Shown: one piece after another, positions 1 through 8,034 of the stretch
How positions within the stretch are numbered: position 1 is the first letter of the stretch
Layout: the number at the start of each line of letters is the position of its first letter
Assembly: GCF_014851765.1 (NCBI RefSeq)
Contig: NZ_JACVAI010000007.1
Location: forward strand, 124,001 to 188,000
From: Pseudomonas sp. PDM04
GTDB lineage: Bacteria; Pseudomonadota; Gammaproteobacteria; Pseudomonadales; Pseudomonadaceae
Direction: 5' to 3'
Length of the DNA stretch: 64,000 nt
The notes under the pieces: model-generated
What the model was told of the DNA's origin: nothing
Databases searched by the model: none
Seen by the model: the letters and a program-made list of their open reading frames with translations, nothing else
Translations under genes and position numbers: made by a program

Positions 1-1
1 T

Positions 2-94
2 GCTCAACGAATTATCGGCATCACCGATGAAGGCGACCGGGCGGTGATTGCGCTGAAGGCTTGTCAGGCTTACGTGCGGGATCTACTTGAATAG
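2..94 (+). CDS. 3' end of an unidentified gene (partial)
   Basis: The second forward frame is open from the window edge to a TAG at 92-94 and encodes the last 30 residues of a protein ending in ...YVRDLLE. The gene starts outside the window. The fragment looks like ordinary helical coding sequence but is too short for me to name a family. Its start, size and function cannot be judged from here. Confidence 0.5.
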   Translation, partial: AQRIIGITDEGDRAVIALKACQAYVRDLLE

Positions 95-180
95 CTGGGA
101 GTTGTTCTCGATCTGGAATCGAGGGGGAGTGCCACTGGCGAGCGGGTTGCCGGGCACTCGTGATTGCGTTCGAGAAGGGG

Positions 181-630
181 TTAGGCCTTGGCTGCAGGTT
201 TCAACCTGAAAGTGACACCCATACGGTTGAATGCGTTCATGGCGGCAATCGTTGCGGTCAGATCGACTAGATCTTTGGGCGCAAATACGGCGGATGCAGC
301 AGCGTATGCGTCGTCGGATACGTGAGTTTCTCCGACCCGGGTAACTTCTTCTGCCCACGCCAACGCAGCACGCTCCTGATCGGAAAACAAATATTCCGCT
401 TCGTGCCAGACCGGCACCATGAGCACCTTGTCTACAGACATGTACTCTTTGATGAGATCGCGGGAATGCAAATCGATGCAATAAGCACAGCCGTTGAGCT
501 GCGATACCCGAAGAAATACCAGATGAATTATCGATGGCGGTAGATCAGTACCCGTGGTCACGTAATGATGCAAACCGGTCATAGCTTTTGCTGCACCAGG
601 AGATACTTCGAACCAATTTTCGCGCGACAT
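181..630 (-). CDS. AhpD-like carboxymuconolactone decarboxylase family protein
   Basis: 149 residues. The motif C48-x2-C51-x3-H55 (CAYCIDLH) inside a helical CMD/AhpD fold is the thiol-active signature of alkylhydroperoxidase AhpD-like proteins, which reduce peroxides with a redox-active cysteine pair. Length is normal for the family. It is a cytoplasmic protein with no signal peptide. It stands alone, with no peroxidase partner next to it. The ATG at 630 is preceded by GAGGAGTC, a good ribosome binding site. Base composition here is less GC-rich than in the rest of the window, which fits its position to the left of the tRNA scar at 2254. Physiological substrate unknown. Confidence 0.85.
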   Translation of the reverse strand: MSRENWFEVSPGAAKAMTGLHHYVTTGTDLPPSIIHLVFLRVSQLNGCAYCIDLHSRDLIKEYMSVDKVLMVPVWHEAEYLFSDQERAALAWAEEVTRVGETHVSDDAYAAASAVFAPKDLVDLTATIAAMNAFNRMGVTFRLKPAAKA

Positions 631-881
631 GAGGACTCCTCGGTAGTGGATGGTTGTATAGGCTAAGCTGATGAAGTTGCTTGTTTTATTGACTCTAAAG
701 ACAATGATGCATCGGGTCTAGATCCAATGCTCTTGTCTTTGATTGGTCCAATTTGAAAAAGGCTGCGATTCACAGCGAACTGTAAAAGACCGCTGCCGTT
801 GCCAATGATTAATGGCTGACGGCTATTCTTGCGGCTGATCAGCCACGGGCCGGGGCTCATTACCCAGCCTTGAGGCTGACT
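631..881. other. Intergenic stretch with a doubtful 65-codon ORF
   Basis: A minus-strand ORF at 663-860 begins ATGAGCCCCGGC but has no Shine-Dalgarno sequence and no recognisable domain. A perfect CAGCCT-TG-AGGCTG palindrome lies at 865-878, between this ORF and the stop of the next gene. I see no other structure and treat the ORF as unproven. Confidence 0.3.
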
Positions 882-1271
882 TCACATCTCGGAACCTTCC
901 CTGCGGCGCGGCAGTGGAGCAGAAAATGTCTCTTCACCTTTGAGGATTTTGATCTGTGCCGCCAGCTCGCTGATGTGTTTGCCATTGGCCATCAACTCCC
1001 AGGCAGTCTTCGTTTCGATATCGGTTGCCTTGCGCTTGGCGTCCGCCAGGTCGGAGCGAGCCTTGATCAGTTCAGCCCTGAGTTTGTCTCTCTCCTTGCA
1101 GACCTCGGCGTGCATCTGCACCAAGCCGAAAACGTCCTCGCGTGCTTTGCGGGCCTGCAGCGTCAGCTCCAAGACTTCGTTCTCATAAATGCGCAAGAAG
1201 TGCCGGCAAGTTTCAAGTTCGGTCGGACAGCCGAGCCAGTCGCTGGTGTCTTCGATTTCGTGCGGGTCCAT
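882..1271 (-). CDS. Coiled-coil hypothetical protein
   Basis: 129 residues, strongly charged and almost wholly helical. Residues about 25-110 show heptad-like spacing of Leu, Val, Ala and Ile (for example around ELTLQARKAREDVFGLV), which predicts a long coiled coil. There is no signal peptide or enzyme motif. I do not recognise the family. It belongs to the run of small genes between the window start and the tRNA-Leu scar, so it may be cargo of an integrated element. Confidence 0.6.
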   Translation of the reverse strand: MDPHEIEDTSDWLGCPTELETCRHFLRIYENEVLELTLQARKAREDVFGLVQMHAEVCKERDKLRAELIKARSDLADAKRKATDIETKTAWELMANGKHISELAAQIKILKGEETFSAPLPRRREGSEM

Positions 1272-1432
1272 GGTGAAGCCTTATCGATACTGTTTGCATA
1301 TACAGTAATCGAGGCGAGGCTATTGGGCGAGGGCAGGGCGACGAATTGCGCCAACCATGGTGGCCGCTCGCCAGTCTTGTGGCTGGGCGCCCAAGGGCCA
1401 TCCTCCCTCCTCACGTAGGAGAGGCGGTACTG

Positions 1433-1519
1433 ATGGATAAGCAGTTGATCGGCTACTCGATTGTGTTGACGGTCGCCTGGGTTTCAGTGGTTCTGCTGGT
1501 GATGTATTGGATGTCGTAG
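1433..1519 (+). CDS. 28-residue single-span membrane miniprotein
   Basis: A short ORF preceded by AGGAGAGGCGG. It begins MDKQLIGYSIV and is one hydrophobic helix (residues 6-27) with Trp and Tyr near the ends, typical of bacterial single-pass miniproteins. The next gene starts 13 bases downstream on the same strand, so the two may be co-transcribed. The supporting evidence is the ribosome binding site and the clean transmembrane profile. Function unknown. Confidence 0.5.
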   Translation: MDKQLIGYSIVLTVAWVSVVLLVMYWMS

Positions 1520-1532
1520 TGAAGGTAATGGA

Positions 1533-1763
1533 ATGGAAGGTTTGACCCTGGGTGACAAGATTGAGCGCGAGGCTGACAGGCTGCTTGCCCAGATCGCCCG
1601 CTCGGACTCGATGCTGGTCGCAGCGAAGGCTGGAGCCCGGGCGGAGGGGTTCGTGCTCGGTCTTGAGGCCGGGCGGGTATTGAATGCCGAGACCATCGAA
1701 AAGATGTACGTCATCTTCGAAGCCGCGACCGAGGCCCGGCTGAAGGAACTGGCTGGGGCCTAG
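1533..1763 (+). CDS. Small hypothetical protein
   Basis: 76 residues, acidic and alpha-helical, with no cysteine and no membrane segment. The ATG at 1533 follows GAAGGTAATGG. The stop overlaps by 4 bases the stop of the convergent gene at 1760-1978. I do not recognise the family. It is part of the small-gene cluster left of the tRNA scar. Confidence 0.6.
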   Translation: MEGLTLGDKIEREADRLLAQIARSDSMLVAAKAGARAEGFVLGLEAGRVLNAETIEKMYVIFEAATEARLKELAGA

Positions 1764-1978
1764 CCCACGTCTTCTGGCGTCATCAGAACCGCCAGTGTCA
1801 GTTTGATGAACTCCTCATTCCTGTCGATCGTGTCCAGGGCGCCGCGCACGTTGTCAGCGACATCGGCTGAGCCGCTGGCCTCGACCCAGTTCGAAAGCTC
1901 CATGATGGCCGCTTCCAGGGCGAGCTGGTTTTCGTTGATCTTGAAGAGCAGGGTGGGGAGCAGATCAGAATTGGGCAT
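1760..1978 (-). CDS. Small helical hypothetical protein, paralogue of 4527-4757
   Basis: 72 residues beginning MPNSDLLPTL. The ATG at 1978 was chosen because GGAGGAAT sits just upstream; longer in-frame starts lack one. The pattern LL-x6-Q-x2-L-x-A-x4-E-(L/I)-x2-WV-x9-A-x3-R-x3-(D/N)-x-I recurs in the protein at 4527-4757, so the two appear to be divergent paralogues. Acidic, soluble, function unknown. It is the last gene before the tRNA-Leu fragment; the 275 bases between them hold nothing I can identify. Confidence 0.65.
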   Translation of the reverse strand: MPNSDLLPTLLFKINENQLALEAAIMELSNWVEASGSADVADNVRGALDTIDRNEEFIKLTLAVLMTPEDVG

Positions 1979-2253
1979 TGGGATTCCTCCGTGGATAGAG
2001 GAAAGCGTAGCAGTTTGGGGGGGGGTGTTCGGTCGGCAGAACGCCGTGGAAGGAGTAGTGACGATATGCACTATCGGCATAAGCCGAAGCGCGGAAATTT
2101 GTTGGGCGTGTTTGAAAACTGGCTGCTCCCTGCGGATTTTTCCGGTCCGCAATTATTTTCTTACATGCGCAAACATTGGTCTTCGTGGCCGTGATTTGCT
2201 CCTGATTGCGGACCAGAAAACCTATCAGAAGGTGCAGCCTGATTGATTTCCCC

Positions 2254-2314
2254 TTGGGACTTAAAATCCCCCGCTCGTAAGGGCGTGCCGGTTCGATTCC
2301 GGCTTCGGGCACCA
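2254..2314 (+). pseudogene. 3' fragment of tRNA-Leu(UAA), probable attachment-site scar
   Basis: The sequence carries the anticodon arm (GGGA-CTTAAAA-TCCC, anticodon TAA at 2262-2264), a long class II variable arm, the T arm with GGTTCGATTCC, the 3' acceptor strand TTCGGGC and ACCA. The 5' acceptor strand (expected GCCCGAA) and the D arm are absent upstream, so it cannot fold into a tRNA. A 3' tRNA fragment of this kind is the usual trace of a tyrosine-recombinase integration. From its orientation, the intact tRNA and the inserted element should lie to the left. Confidence 0.8.
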
Positions 2315-2324
2315 TCTTGAGAAA

Positions 2325-2370
2325 AAACAAGGGTTTGCGAGCGAAAGCACGCAAACCCTTGTTTGTTTCT
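2325..2370 (+). terminator. Rho-independent terminator behind the tRNA fragment
   Basis: A 15-bp perfect stem, AAACAAGGGTTTGCG at 2325-2339 with its complement at 2350-2364, encloses a 10-base loop and is followed by GTTTCT. The run of A before it also makes it a usable terminator for the minus-strand hydrolase gene ending at 2411. Confidence 0.8.
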
Positions 2371-2410
2371 GGCTCGCTGTTCTTTCGAGCCTGTCACGAC
2401 AGTCGCTGTC

Positions 2411-3391
2411 TCACCCCTGGATGAACGCCAACAGGTCCGCATTGATCGTCGCTGCATGGGTGGTGCACATGCCATGGGGCAGGCCGGGGTAGGTTTTCAG
2501 TGTGCCGCGCTTGAGCAGCTTGATTGTCAGTCGGGCCGAGTCGTCGACCGGGACCATCTGGTCGTCTTCGCCGTGCAGGACCAGCGTAGGCACGTCGATT
2601 CTTTTGAGATCCTCGGTGAAGTCGGTTTCCGAAAAGGCTTTGATGCAGTCATAGTGCGCCTTGGCACCGCCCTCCATGCCCTGGCGCCACCAGTTGTCGA
2701 TCACCGACTCGGAGACCTTGGCACCTGGCCGGTTGAAGCCGTAGAAGGGGCCCGCGGCCACTTCCCGGTAAAACTCCGCGCGGTTCGCCGCCAGGGCTTC
2801 GCGGAAACCATCGAGCACTTTCAGTGGCACGCCGCCGGGGTTTTTGTCGGTGCGCAACATGAGCGGCGGGACGGCACCGATCAGTACCGCCTTGGCGACA
2901 CGACCACCGCCACCATGGCGCGCGACGTACCGGGCCACCTCGCCGCCGCCGGTGGAGTGGCCCACGTGCACGGCGCCCTTGAGATCGAGGTGCGCCGCCA
3001 GTTCCGCAAGGTCGGCGGCATAGGTGTCCATGTCATTGCCGGTGGCGGTCTGGGTGGAGCGGCCATGCCCGCGCCGGTCATGGGCGATCACGCGATAGCC
3101 TTTGCCGAGGAAGAACAGCATCTGGTTATCCCAGTCATCGCCGGACAGCGGCCAGCCATGATGGAACACGATGGGTTGGCCGGTGCCCCAGTCCTTGTAA
3201 AACAGCGTCGTGCCGTCCTTGAGTGTGAGGTAGCCCGAGCCCTGGCCCTTGCCGCGGGAGCCGCCGCTCGCGGGCGCTTGCACGTTGCTCGATTGACTCG
3301 CCAGGGCAGGTGCGGCCGCTGCCAGCGCAGCGATCGCCACACTCGCGCTCATCAGGGCTCGGCGGGTGGTTCCTTTGATTTCGTCGGTCAT
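2411..3391 (-). CDS. Tat-exported alpha/beta hydrolase (non-haem chloroperoxidase type)
   Basis: 326 residues. The N-terminus has a twin-arginine signal (TTRRALM, residues 8-14, then an Ala-rich helix to about 32), so the protein is exported folded. The mature part is an alpha/beta hydrolase: oxyanion strand FHHGWPLSG (77-85), nucleophile elbow GHSTGGG with Ser146, acid Asp in GEDDQMVP near 275, and His in LPHGM near 306. The spacing matches cofactor-free bacterial haloperoxidases/esterases. The true substrate is unknown; such enzymes act in vitro as perhydrolases or esterases. Monocistronic. Confidence 0.85.
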   Translation of the reverse strand: MTDEIKGTTRRALMSASVAIAALAAAAPALASQSSNVQAPASGGSRGKGQGSGYLTLKDGTTLFYKDWGTGQPIVFHHGWPLSGDDWDNQMLFFLGKGYRVIAHDRRGHGRSTQTATGNDMDTYAADLAELAAHLDLKGAVHVGHSTGGGEVARYVARHGGGGRVAKAVLIGAVPPLMLRTDKNPGGVPLKVLDGFREALAANRAEFYREVAAGPFYGFNRPGAKVSESVIDNWWRQGMEGGAKAHYDCIKAFSETDFTEDLKRIDVPTLVLHGEDDQMVPVDDSARLTIKLLKRGTLKTYPGLPHGMCTTHAATINADLLAFIQG

Positions 3392-3616
3392 GGTGAAAGC
3401 TCTCGTCTGGGACCGCTTGTGCGGCGAAGGAGGGCCGGATGCGCAGAGGCATTTCGCGATGAAGTCGCATTACCGGTCCGCAAACACTAGTCCCAGGCAG
3501 AAACCTGAACCATCGTCCATGGGTATCACGTTGCCATACTTAGGTTTCAGGGCGCCCGGGTTGACAGCCGGGGGCATCGCCTCGGCTGCGGAAACGAGGG
3601 CGGCTTTTCGACTCGG

Positions 3617-3805
3617 CTAATCTTCTGCCTGGCGTCGCTCGATGCCCGCAGGGTTGCCGGTGTTCACCAGTCGCCTCTCCAGCAGAATGTTCTGCAGCGC
3701 CTGGCGGGCGGCGGGGTCCAGTTGATGTTCCCGTTCCTTGAGTTCCAGCAGGATCGGGTTGGACCAGAGTCGGTAGGTTTTCTCCGCTTTATGAATCGGT
3801 GTCAT
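3617..3805 (-). CDS. Small hypothetical protein
   Basis: 62 residues, charged and helical. An AAGGAGGG ribosome binding site lies 4 bases before the ATG at 3805. No signal peptide, cysteines or recognised domain. The good initiation region makes it a likely gene of unknown function. Confidence 0.6.
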   Translation of the reverse strand: MTPIHKAEKTYRLWSNPILLELKEREHQLDPAARQALQNILLERRLVNTGNPAGIERRQAED

Positions 3806-3959
3806 GTTCCCTCCTTGAACAGTCGCTCACACGACAAACGCACGCCGTGCCGACGCGCTATGAATCCTAGTCGAGGAAAGGGGATGTCGCCTTGATTGAA
3901 CGCAGGTCTATGGCGGCCCTGCGCAGTCGCGTGCAACTGCGCAGGTGCAGAGCGGTCCG

Positions 3960-4244
3960 CTAAACGAAGGCTTGTCCATGAAAACCACGAGGCAAGCGTT
4001 GCAATCCGTCCATCGCGGTGAGTCGTTCGATCCACGCGGTGCGCCAGTCATTGGCGGTATGAGTGGCTTTGGCTTTGCGTGCGGCACGTCGGGCAGCGTT
4101 GCGCTGGTCTTTGCGTGCAGTCTTGAATGCTTCGGTGTTACGGCAGCTTCTGCATTTCACCCGGGTCAGTTCAGTGCTCGAGGTGAGTTTGCTGCCTTTG
4201 TGGCCGCAGGCCAGGTGGCCGCCAGTTTTGAAGTGAGTAACCAT
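3960..4244 (-). CDS. Basic hypothetical protein with a zinc-ribbon-like N-terminus
   Basis: 94 residues from the ATG at 4244, chosen because GAAGGAGGC lies upstream; longer in-frame starts have none. Cys13 and His15 (CGH), then Cys31 and Cys34 (CRSC), could bind one zinc. The stretch 44-60 is rich in Arg, Lys and Ala (ARRAARKAKA) and could bind nucleic acid. Function unknown. Confidence 0.6.
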   Translation of the reverse strand: MVTHFKTGGHLACGHKGSKLTSSTELTRVKCRSCRNTEAFKTARKDQRNAARRAARKAKATHTANDWRTAWIERLTAMDGLQRLPRGFHGQAFV

Positions 4245-4412
4245 CGGACGCCTCCTTCGTGACGTGTAATCGTTGGACCTTTTTCGACACGGGACGTTCG
4301 GCGAGCAAGCAACAGGCAAAAAGAGACCCGCATGCGGGCGGGTCATGGGGTATTGCAAAGGAGTGGGATCACTGTAGAAGGGCGAATGTGAATGCGATGT
4401 GAAATGGGCGCA

Positions 4413-4438
4413 TAAAAAAAATCCCGGCTCCGGCCGGG
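4413..4438 (-). terminator. Rho-independent terminator
   Basis: CCCGGC-TCCG-GCCGGG (4423-4438) with eight A residues before it on the plus strand, which is a T-run on the minus strand. It lies 89 bases downstream of the stop of the minus-strand gene at 4527-4757. Confidence 0.7.
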
Positions 4439-4526
4439 CGGGGGTTTACGACAAACGGTCAGGCGATGGCGTACTCGGCGACTCCAATGTCGCCGTTCAC
4501 GCACCTCGCATCACCGGGCCCAGCTG

Positions 4527-4757
4527 TCATTTGAACCGGGGCAGCGGCCGGTCGACAGGTTTGAGGGAGGACAAGGTGTTGCGGATCAGTGGCGTGTCCT
4601 TCTCGATGTCGTTCAGGCGATCACGAATTCTCAGGGCGGTCGGGTGCCCGCCTTGATGATCGACCCAGTCGGCGATTTCCTTGCAGGCGGCAGCAAGGCG
4701 CACCTGGCGCGAGTCGAGCAGGGTGAGCAGGGTAGTGATGGACTCTTTTTCGGACAT
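4527..4757 (-). CDS. Small helical hypothetical protein, paralogue of 1760-1978
   Basis: 76 residues from the ATG at 4757, which has CGGAGGTTTGCC upstream; an in-frame ATG 12 codons earlier lacks a comparable site. It shares size and the LL-x6-Q-x2-L-x-A-x4-E-I-x-D-WV core with the protein at 1760-1978. Cytoplasmic and helical, function unknown. A terminator follows at 4413-4438. Confidence 0.65.
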   Translation of the reverse strand: MSEKESITTLLTLLDSRQVRLAAACKEIADWVDHQGGHPTALRIRDRLNDIEKDTPLIRNTLSSLKPVDRPLPRFK

Positions 4758-4862
4758 GGCAAACCTCCGTTCAAGGAACCTCGCAGATGGCATCGAAAAG
4801 CCCGTTCGAGGCGGGCCTTCGCCGTTGCTGGTCCCTCAGCCATTTGAGTATAGACCGGGGCT

Positions 4863-5084
4863 TCAACCTTGCCGGGCGGTCACGCGGGATCGGGCGTTGA
4901 GCTGCACGCACGCGCGCTGGGCGTCCTCTTCGCGGTCATAACCGTCACCGATGAAGCCTTGGGTACGGGTATCGGCGATGCGATACCAGACGGCCGCGTC
5001 AGGGGGTTGATGATGGGTTTCCCCGGCCCGGCGGCCATGAATGATGATCTTGTTGCAGCGCTTCACAACGAAAATGTCTTCCAT
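4863..5084 (-). CDS. Small hypothetical protein
   Basis: 73 residues from ATG 5084 (MEDIFVVKRC), or 82 from an in-frame GTG at 5111; neither has a convincing ribosome binding site. It contains a short beta-rich segment (KIIIHGRRAG, then AVWYRIADTRTQGFIGDGY) that would suit a small sheet domain. It lies just downstream of the topoisomerase gene on the same strand, 70 bases away. Function unknown. Confidence 0.55.
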   Translation of the reverse strand: MEDIFVVKRCNKIIIHGRRAGETHHQPPDAAVWYRIADTRTQGFIGDGYDREEDAQRACVQLNARSRVTARQG

Positions 5085-5154
5085 GGCCTCACCGGCGCTG
5101 ATTTCAGTCACAACGACTATAGAAGCCTTGGCTGATCGTGCAAAAAATGCACGC

Positions 5155-6195
5155 TCAGTTCGTCGGTTGGCTCGCTTCGATCATCTGCTCCAGGTACATC
5201 GCCAATCCGACTTCCTCGGCCCGCAGGCCCTTGCGCGTTCTCGGGCGCGGCAGTGCCGCCAGGGCCCCGAGCAGAAAGCCATCGAGCACGGCCGGGTGGA
5301 TATAGCACTTGCGACACACCGCCGGGGTATTACCCAGCTGCCGGGCGACGTTCTTGACCATCTCCACCACATGACGCTTGGCGTCCGACTCCGGCTCCCA
5401 TTGCAGCTCTCGCAGCAGCGCCAGCGCCAGGGCGCTGCCGGCCCAGGTGCGGTAGTCCTTGGCGGTAAAGTCGGCGCCGGTGAGGTGTTGCAGGTAGGCA
5501 TTCACGTCGGACGAACTGACGGTGTGGCGCTCGCCGTTTTCATCCAGGTATTGAAACAGGTTTTGCCCGGGAATCTCCTGGCAGCGCTTGATGATCCGCG
5601 CCAGGCGCCGGTCCTTCACGGTGATCTGGTGTTCGATGCCGCTCTTGCCGCGAAACTGGAAGCGGATCGCCGTGCCATTGACCTCCACGTGGCGGTTGCG
5701 CAGGGTGGTCAGCCCGTAGGAGCGGTTGTCCCGCGCGTATTGCGCGTTGCCGACGCGAATCAACGTCGCATCGAGCAGGGAAATGACCGTGGCCATGACT
5801 TTGTCGCGACTGAAGCCCGGGGCATCCAGCAACGTTTCCAGTTGTCGGCGCAGCTTTGGCAGGGCGAGCCCGAAGTCGCGCAGGCGCGAGTATTTGTCGG
5901 CGTCGCGCACTTCGCGCCAACGCGCATGATACCGGTATTGCTTGCGCCCCCGGGCATCTCGCCCGGTGGCTTGCAGGTGTCCGCGCGGGTCGGCACAGAT
6001 CCACACATCGGTATACGCCGGGGGCACGGCCAGGGCGTTGATGCGCTTGATTTCGTCTGGATCGGTGATGCGCTGGCCCGAGGCATCGAAATAGCAGAAC
6101 TTGCCACGCAGTTTCCTGCGCGTCAGGCCAGGTTGAGTGTCATCGACATAATGCAGGTCGGGCGGCAGTACATCGGGCATTGCGGCATCGGACAT
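5155..6195 (-). CDS. DNA topoisomerase IB (poxvirus type)
   Basis: 346 residues. It relaxes supercoils by nicking one strand through a 3'-phosphotyrosyl bond. The N-terminal small domain (1-90) is followed by the catalytic domain with the pentad pieces visible: Arg147 in TLIRVGN, Lys183 in FRGKSG, Arg249 in KDYRTWAG, and Tyr298 in RKCYIHP as nucleophile; the site where other members have His is about 290. Length is typical of bacterial TopIB. No operon partner, as the molybdate genes end 75 bases upstream on the same strand. It is an accessory relaxase beside topoisomerases I and IV. Confidence 0.93.
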   Translation of the reverse strand: MSDAAMPDVLPPDLHYVDDTQPGLTRRKLRGKFCYFDASGQRITDPDEIKRINALAVPPAYTDVWICADPRGHLQATGRDARGRKQYRYHARWREVRDADKYSRLRDFGLALPKLRRQLETLLDAPGFSRDKVMATVISLLDATLIRVGNAQYARDNRSYGLTTLRNRHVEVNGTAIRFQFRGKSGIEHQITVKDRRLARIIKRCQEIPGQNLFQYLDENGERHTVSSSDVNAYLQHLTGADFTAKDYRTWAGSALALALLRELQWEPESDAKRHVVEMVKNVARQLGNTPAVCRKCYIHPAVLDGFLLGALAALPRPRTRKGLRAEEVGLAMYLEQMIEASQPTN

Positions 6196-6270
6196 GGCGG
6201 TAATCCTTGGCTACGAATCAGGGGCCGTTACAGCCATTGACCGCGTGCCGTTGCCGTCGTGCCAGCGGAT

Positions 6271-7350
6271 TTACGCCAGTACCGCCACGGCCTTGATTTG
6301 TGCCCAGAGCTGCTGGCCGGGGTGTACCTTCAAGTGATCCCGGGAGTAGCGGGTGATCCGTGCCAGCAACGGCGTGCCGGCTGCGTCCAGGCGGATCAGC
6401 ACGTGAGCCGCGTTGTCCGCGCCCATTTCGCTGACCACGGTCACCGGCAGGCGATTGAGGATGCTGCTGTGTTCGGCGCTGTGCAGGCTCAGGCTGACGT
6501 CCCGCGCCTGGACCTTGCAGCGAAGCGTCTGGCCGACCGCCATCGAGGTGTGTGCGACGCGAATGTTCAACGCGCTGTCCGGCAGCTGCAGGGTCAGCAA
6601 TTGATAATCGACGTCATAGGCGCTGACCTGTCCCTCGATCACCACGCCGGCGTCGTCCCCCAGTGCCAGCGGCAAGTCGAGGCGCGCCAGGGTATCGCCA
6701 ATCGGGCCGCTGGCCAGGGCCCTGCCTTCGCTGAGCAGCACGATGTGATCGGCCAGGCGCGCCACTTCATCCTGGGAGTGGCTGACGTACAGCACCGGGA
6801 TGTCGAGTTCATCGTGCAGACGCTGCAGGTACGGCAGGATCTCGCCCTTGCGTTGCGCATCCAGCGCCGCCAGCGGTTCGTCCATCAACAGCAACTGCGG
6901 GCTGGTGAGCAGGGCGCGGGCGATGCCGACGCGCTGGCGTTCGCCACCGGACAGGTGCTGGGGATGCCGGTCGAGCAGGTGGCCGATGCCCAGCAACCGG
7001 GTGGCATGCGCCATGTCGACCCGGCGCTGCTGTTTCGCAATGCGCTTGAGACCGAACTCCAGGTTGGCCAGCACCGACAGGTGCGGGAACAGGCTGGCTT
7101 CCTGGAACACGTAGCCGAGTGCACGCTTGTAGGGTGGGACGAACACCTTGCGCTCGCTATCCTGCCAGACTTCATCGTTGACCTGGATGAATCCCTGTTC
7201 GGCACGTTCCAGGCCGGCGATGCAGCGCAGGCAGGTGGTCTTGCCCGAACCGGAATGACCGAACAGTGCGGTGACGCCACGCCCCGGCAATTGCAAATCC
7301 ACATCCAGGGCAAACCCCGGGTAACTCAACTTCAAACGCGTGTGAATCAT
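6271..7350 (-). CDS. modC: Molybdate ABC transporter ATP-binding protein ModC
   Basis: 359 residues. Walker A GHSGSGKTT at 31-39, signature LSGGERQRV near 134, Walker B LLLMDEP with the D-loop ALD, and a C-terminal TOBE/Mop domain (about 290-355) that senses molybdate. It powers import of molybdate by ModB with ModA. The gene begins 3 bases after modB, as third gene of modABC. An operator-like dyad ahead of modA suggests repression by ModE when molybdate is plentiful. Confidence 0.95.
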   Translation of the reverse strand: MIHTRLKLSYPGFALDVDLQLPGRGVTALFGHSGSGKTTCLRCIAGLERAEQGFIQVNDEVWQDSERKVFVPPYKRALGYVFQEASLFPHLSVLANLEFGLKRIAKQQRRVDMAHATRLLGIGHLLDRHPQHLSGGERQRVGIARALLTSPQLLLMDEPLAALDAQRKGEILPYLQRLHDELDIPVLYVSHSQDEVARLADHIVLLSEGRALASGPIGDTLARLDLPLALGDDAGVVIEGQVSAYDVDYQLLTLQLPDSALNIRVAHTSMAVGQTLRCKVQARDVSLSLHSAEHSSILNRLPVTVVSEMGADNAAHVLIRLDAAGTPLLARITRYSRDHLKVHPGQQLWAQIKAVAVLA

Positions 7351-7353
7351 CGA

Positions 7354-8034
7354 TCAGCTCCAGCCGGCTTTGGTTTTGCGGCTGGAGTAGAGCGCCAGCA
7401 ACACGGCGAACGAGAACACCAGCATGGCGCCGGCCAACCAGTGAGCCTGGGCGTATTCCATGGCTTCGACGTGATCGTAGATTTGCACCGAGACCACCCG
7501 GGTCTTGTCCGGTATGTTGCCGCCGATCATCAGCACCACACCGAACTCGCCGACGGTGTGGGCGAAGCCGAGAATCGCCGCAGTGATGAAACCCGGTCGG
7601 GCCAGGGGCAGGATGACGCTGAAGAACACGTCCCAGGGATTGGCGCGCAGGGTCGCGGCCACTTCCAGCGGGCGGGTGCCGATGGCGGAAAATGCGTTTT
7701 GCAGCGGCTGGACCACGAACGGCATCGAGTAGAGCACCGAGCCGATCACCAGGCCGGCAAAACTGAAACTCAGGGTGCCCAGCCCCAGCGATTGGGTGAA
7801 CTGGCCGACAAAACCGTTGGGGCCCAGTGCCAGCAATAGATAAAAACCAATCACCGTGGGCGGCAGCACCAGGGGCAGGGCGACGATCGCCCCGACCGGG
7901 CCGCGCAGCCAGGACCGGGTGCGCGACAGCCACAACGCAATCGGAGTGCCGATGATCAGCAGGATGACCGTGGTCAGTGAGGCCAGCTTCAGGGTCAACC
8001 AGATTGCGGAAAAATCGGCACTCGTCAGGGTCAT
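7354..8034 (-). CDS. modB: Molybdate ABC transporter permease ModB
   Basis: 226 residues with five or six membrane spans (first at about 13-35) and the EAA loop in VAATLRANPWDVFFSVILP, which docks on ModC. It forms the inner-membrane channel for molybdate. The modA stop codon and the modB ATG are directly adjacent (TAAATG), so the genes are translationally coupled. Length is normal for ModB. Confidence 0.95.
   Translation of the reverse strand: MTLTSADFSAIWLTLKLASLTTVILLIIGTPIALWLSRTRSWLRGPVGAIVALPLVLPPTVIGFYLLLALGPNGFVGQFTQSLGLGTLSFSFAGLVIGSVLYSMPFVVQPLQNAFSAIGTRPLEVAATLRANPWDVFFSVILPLARPGFITAAILGFAHTVGEFGVVLMIGGNIPDKTRVVSVQIYDHVEAMEYAQAHWLAGAMLVFSFAVLLALYSSRKTKAGWS

Noticed and set aside
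663..860. 65-codon minus-strand ORF
   Set aside because: No ribosome binding site and no recognisable feature. Kept only as a remark in the feature list.
865..878. CAGCCT-TG-AGGCTG hairpin as a terminator
   Set aside because: A 2-base loop cannot close such a stem and there is no T-run.
1965..2354. Minus-strand ORF across the tRNA fragment (contains EAGIEPARP)
   Set aside because: This is the well-known false protein made by translating the complement of a tRNA 3' half. The real gene on this strand starts at 1978.
6259..7839. A 526-codon plus-strand frame
   Set aside because: Antisense shadow of modC and modB; composition dominated by Gln, His, Val and Gly without motifs.
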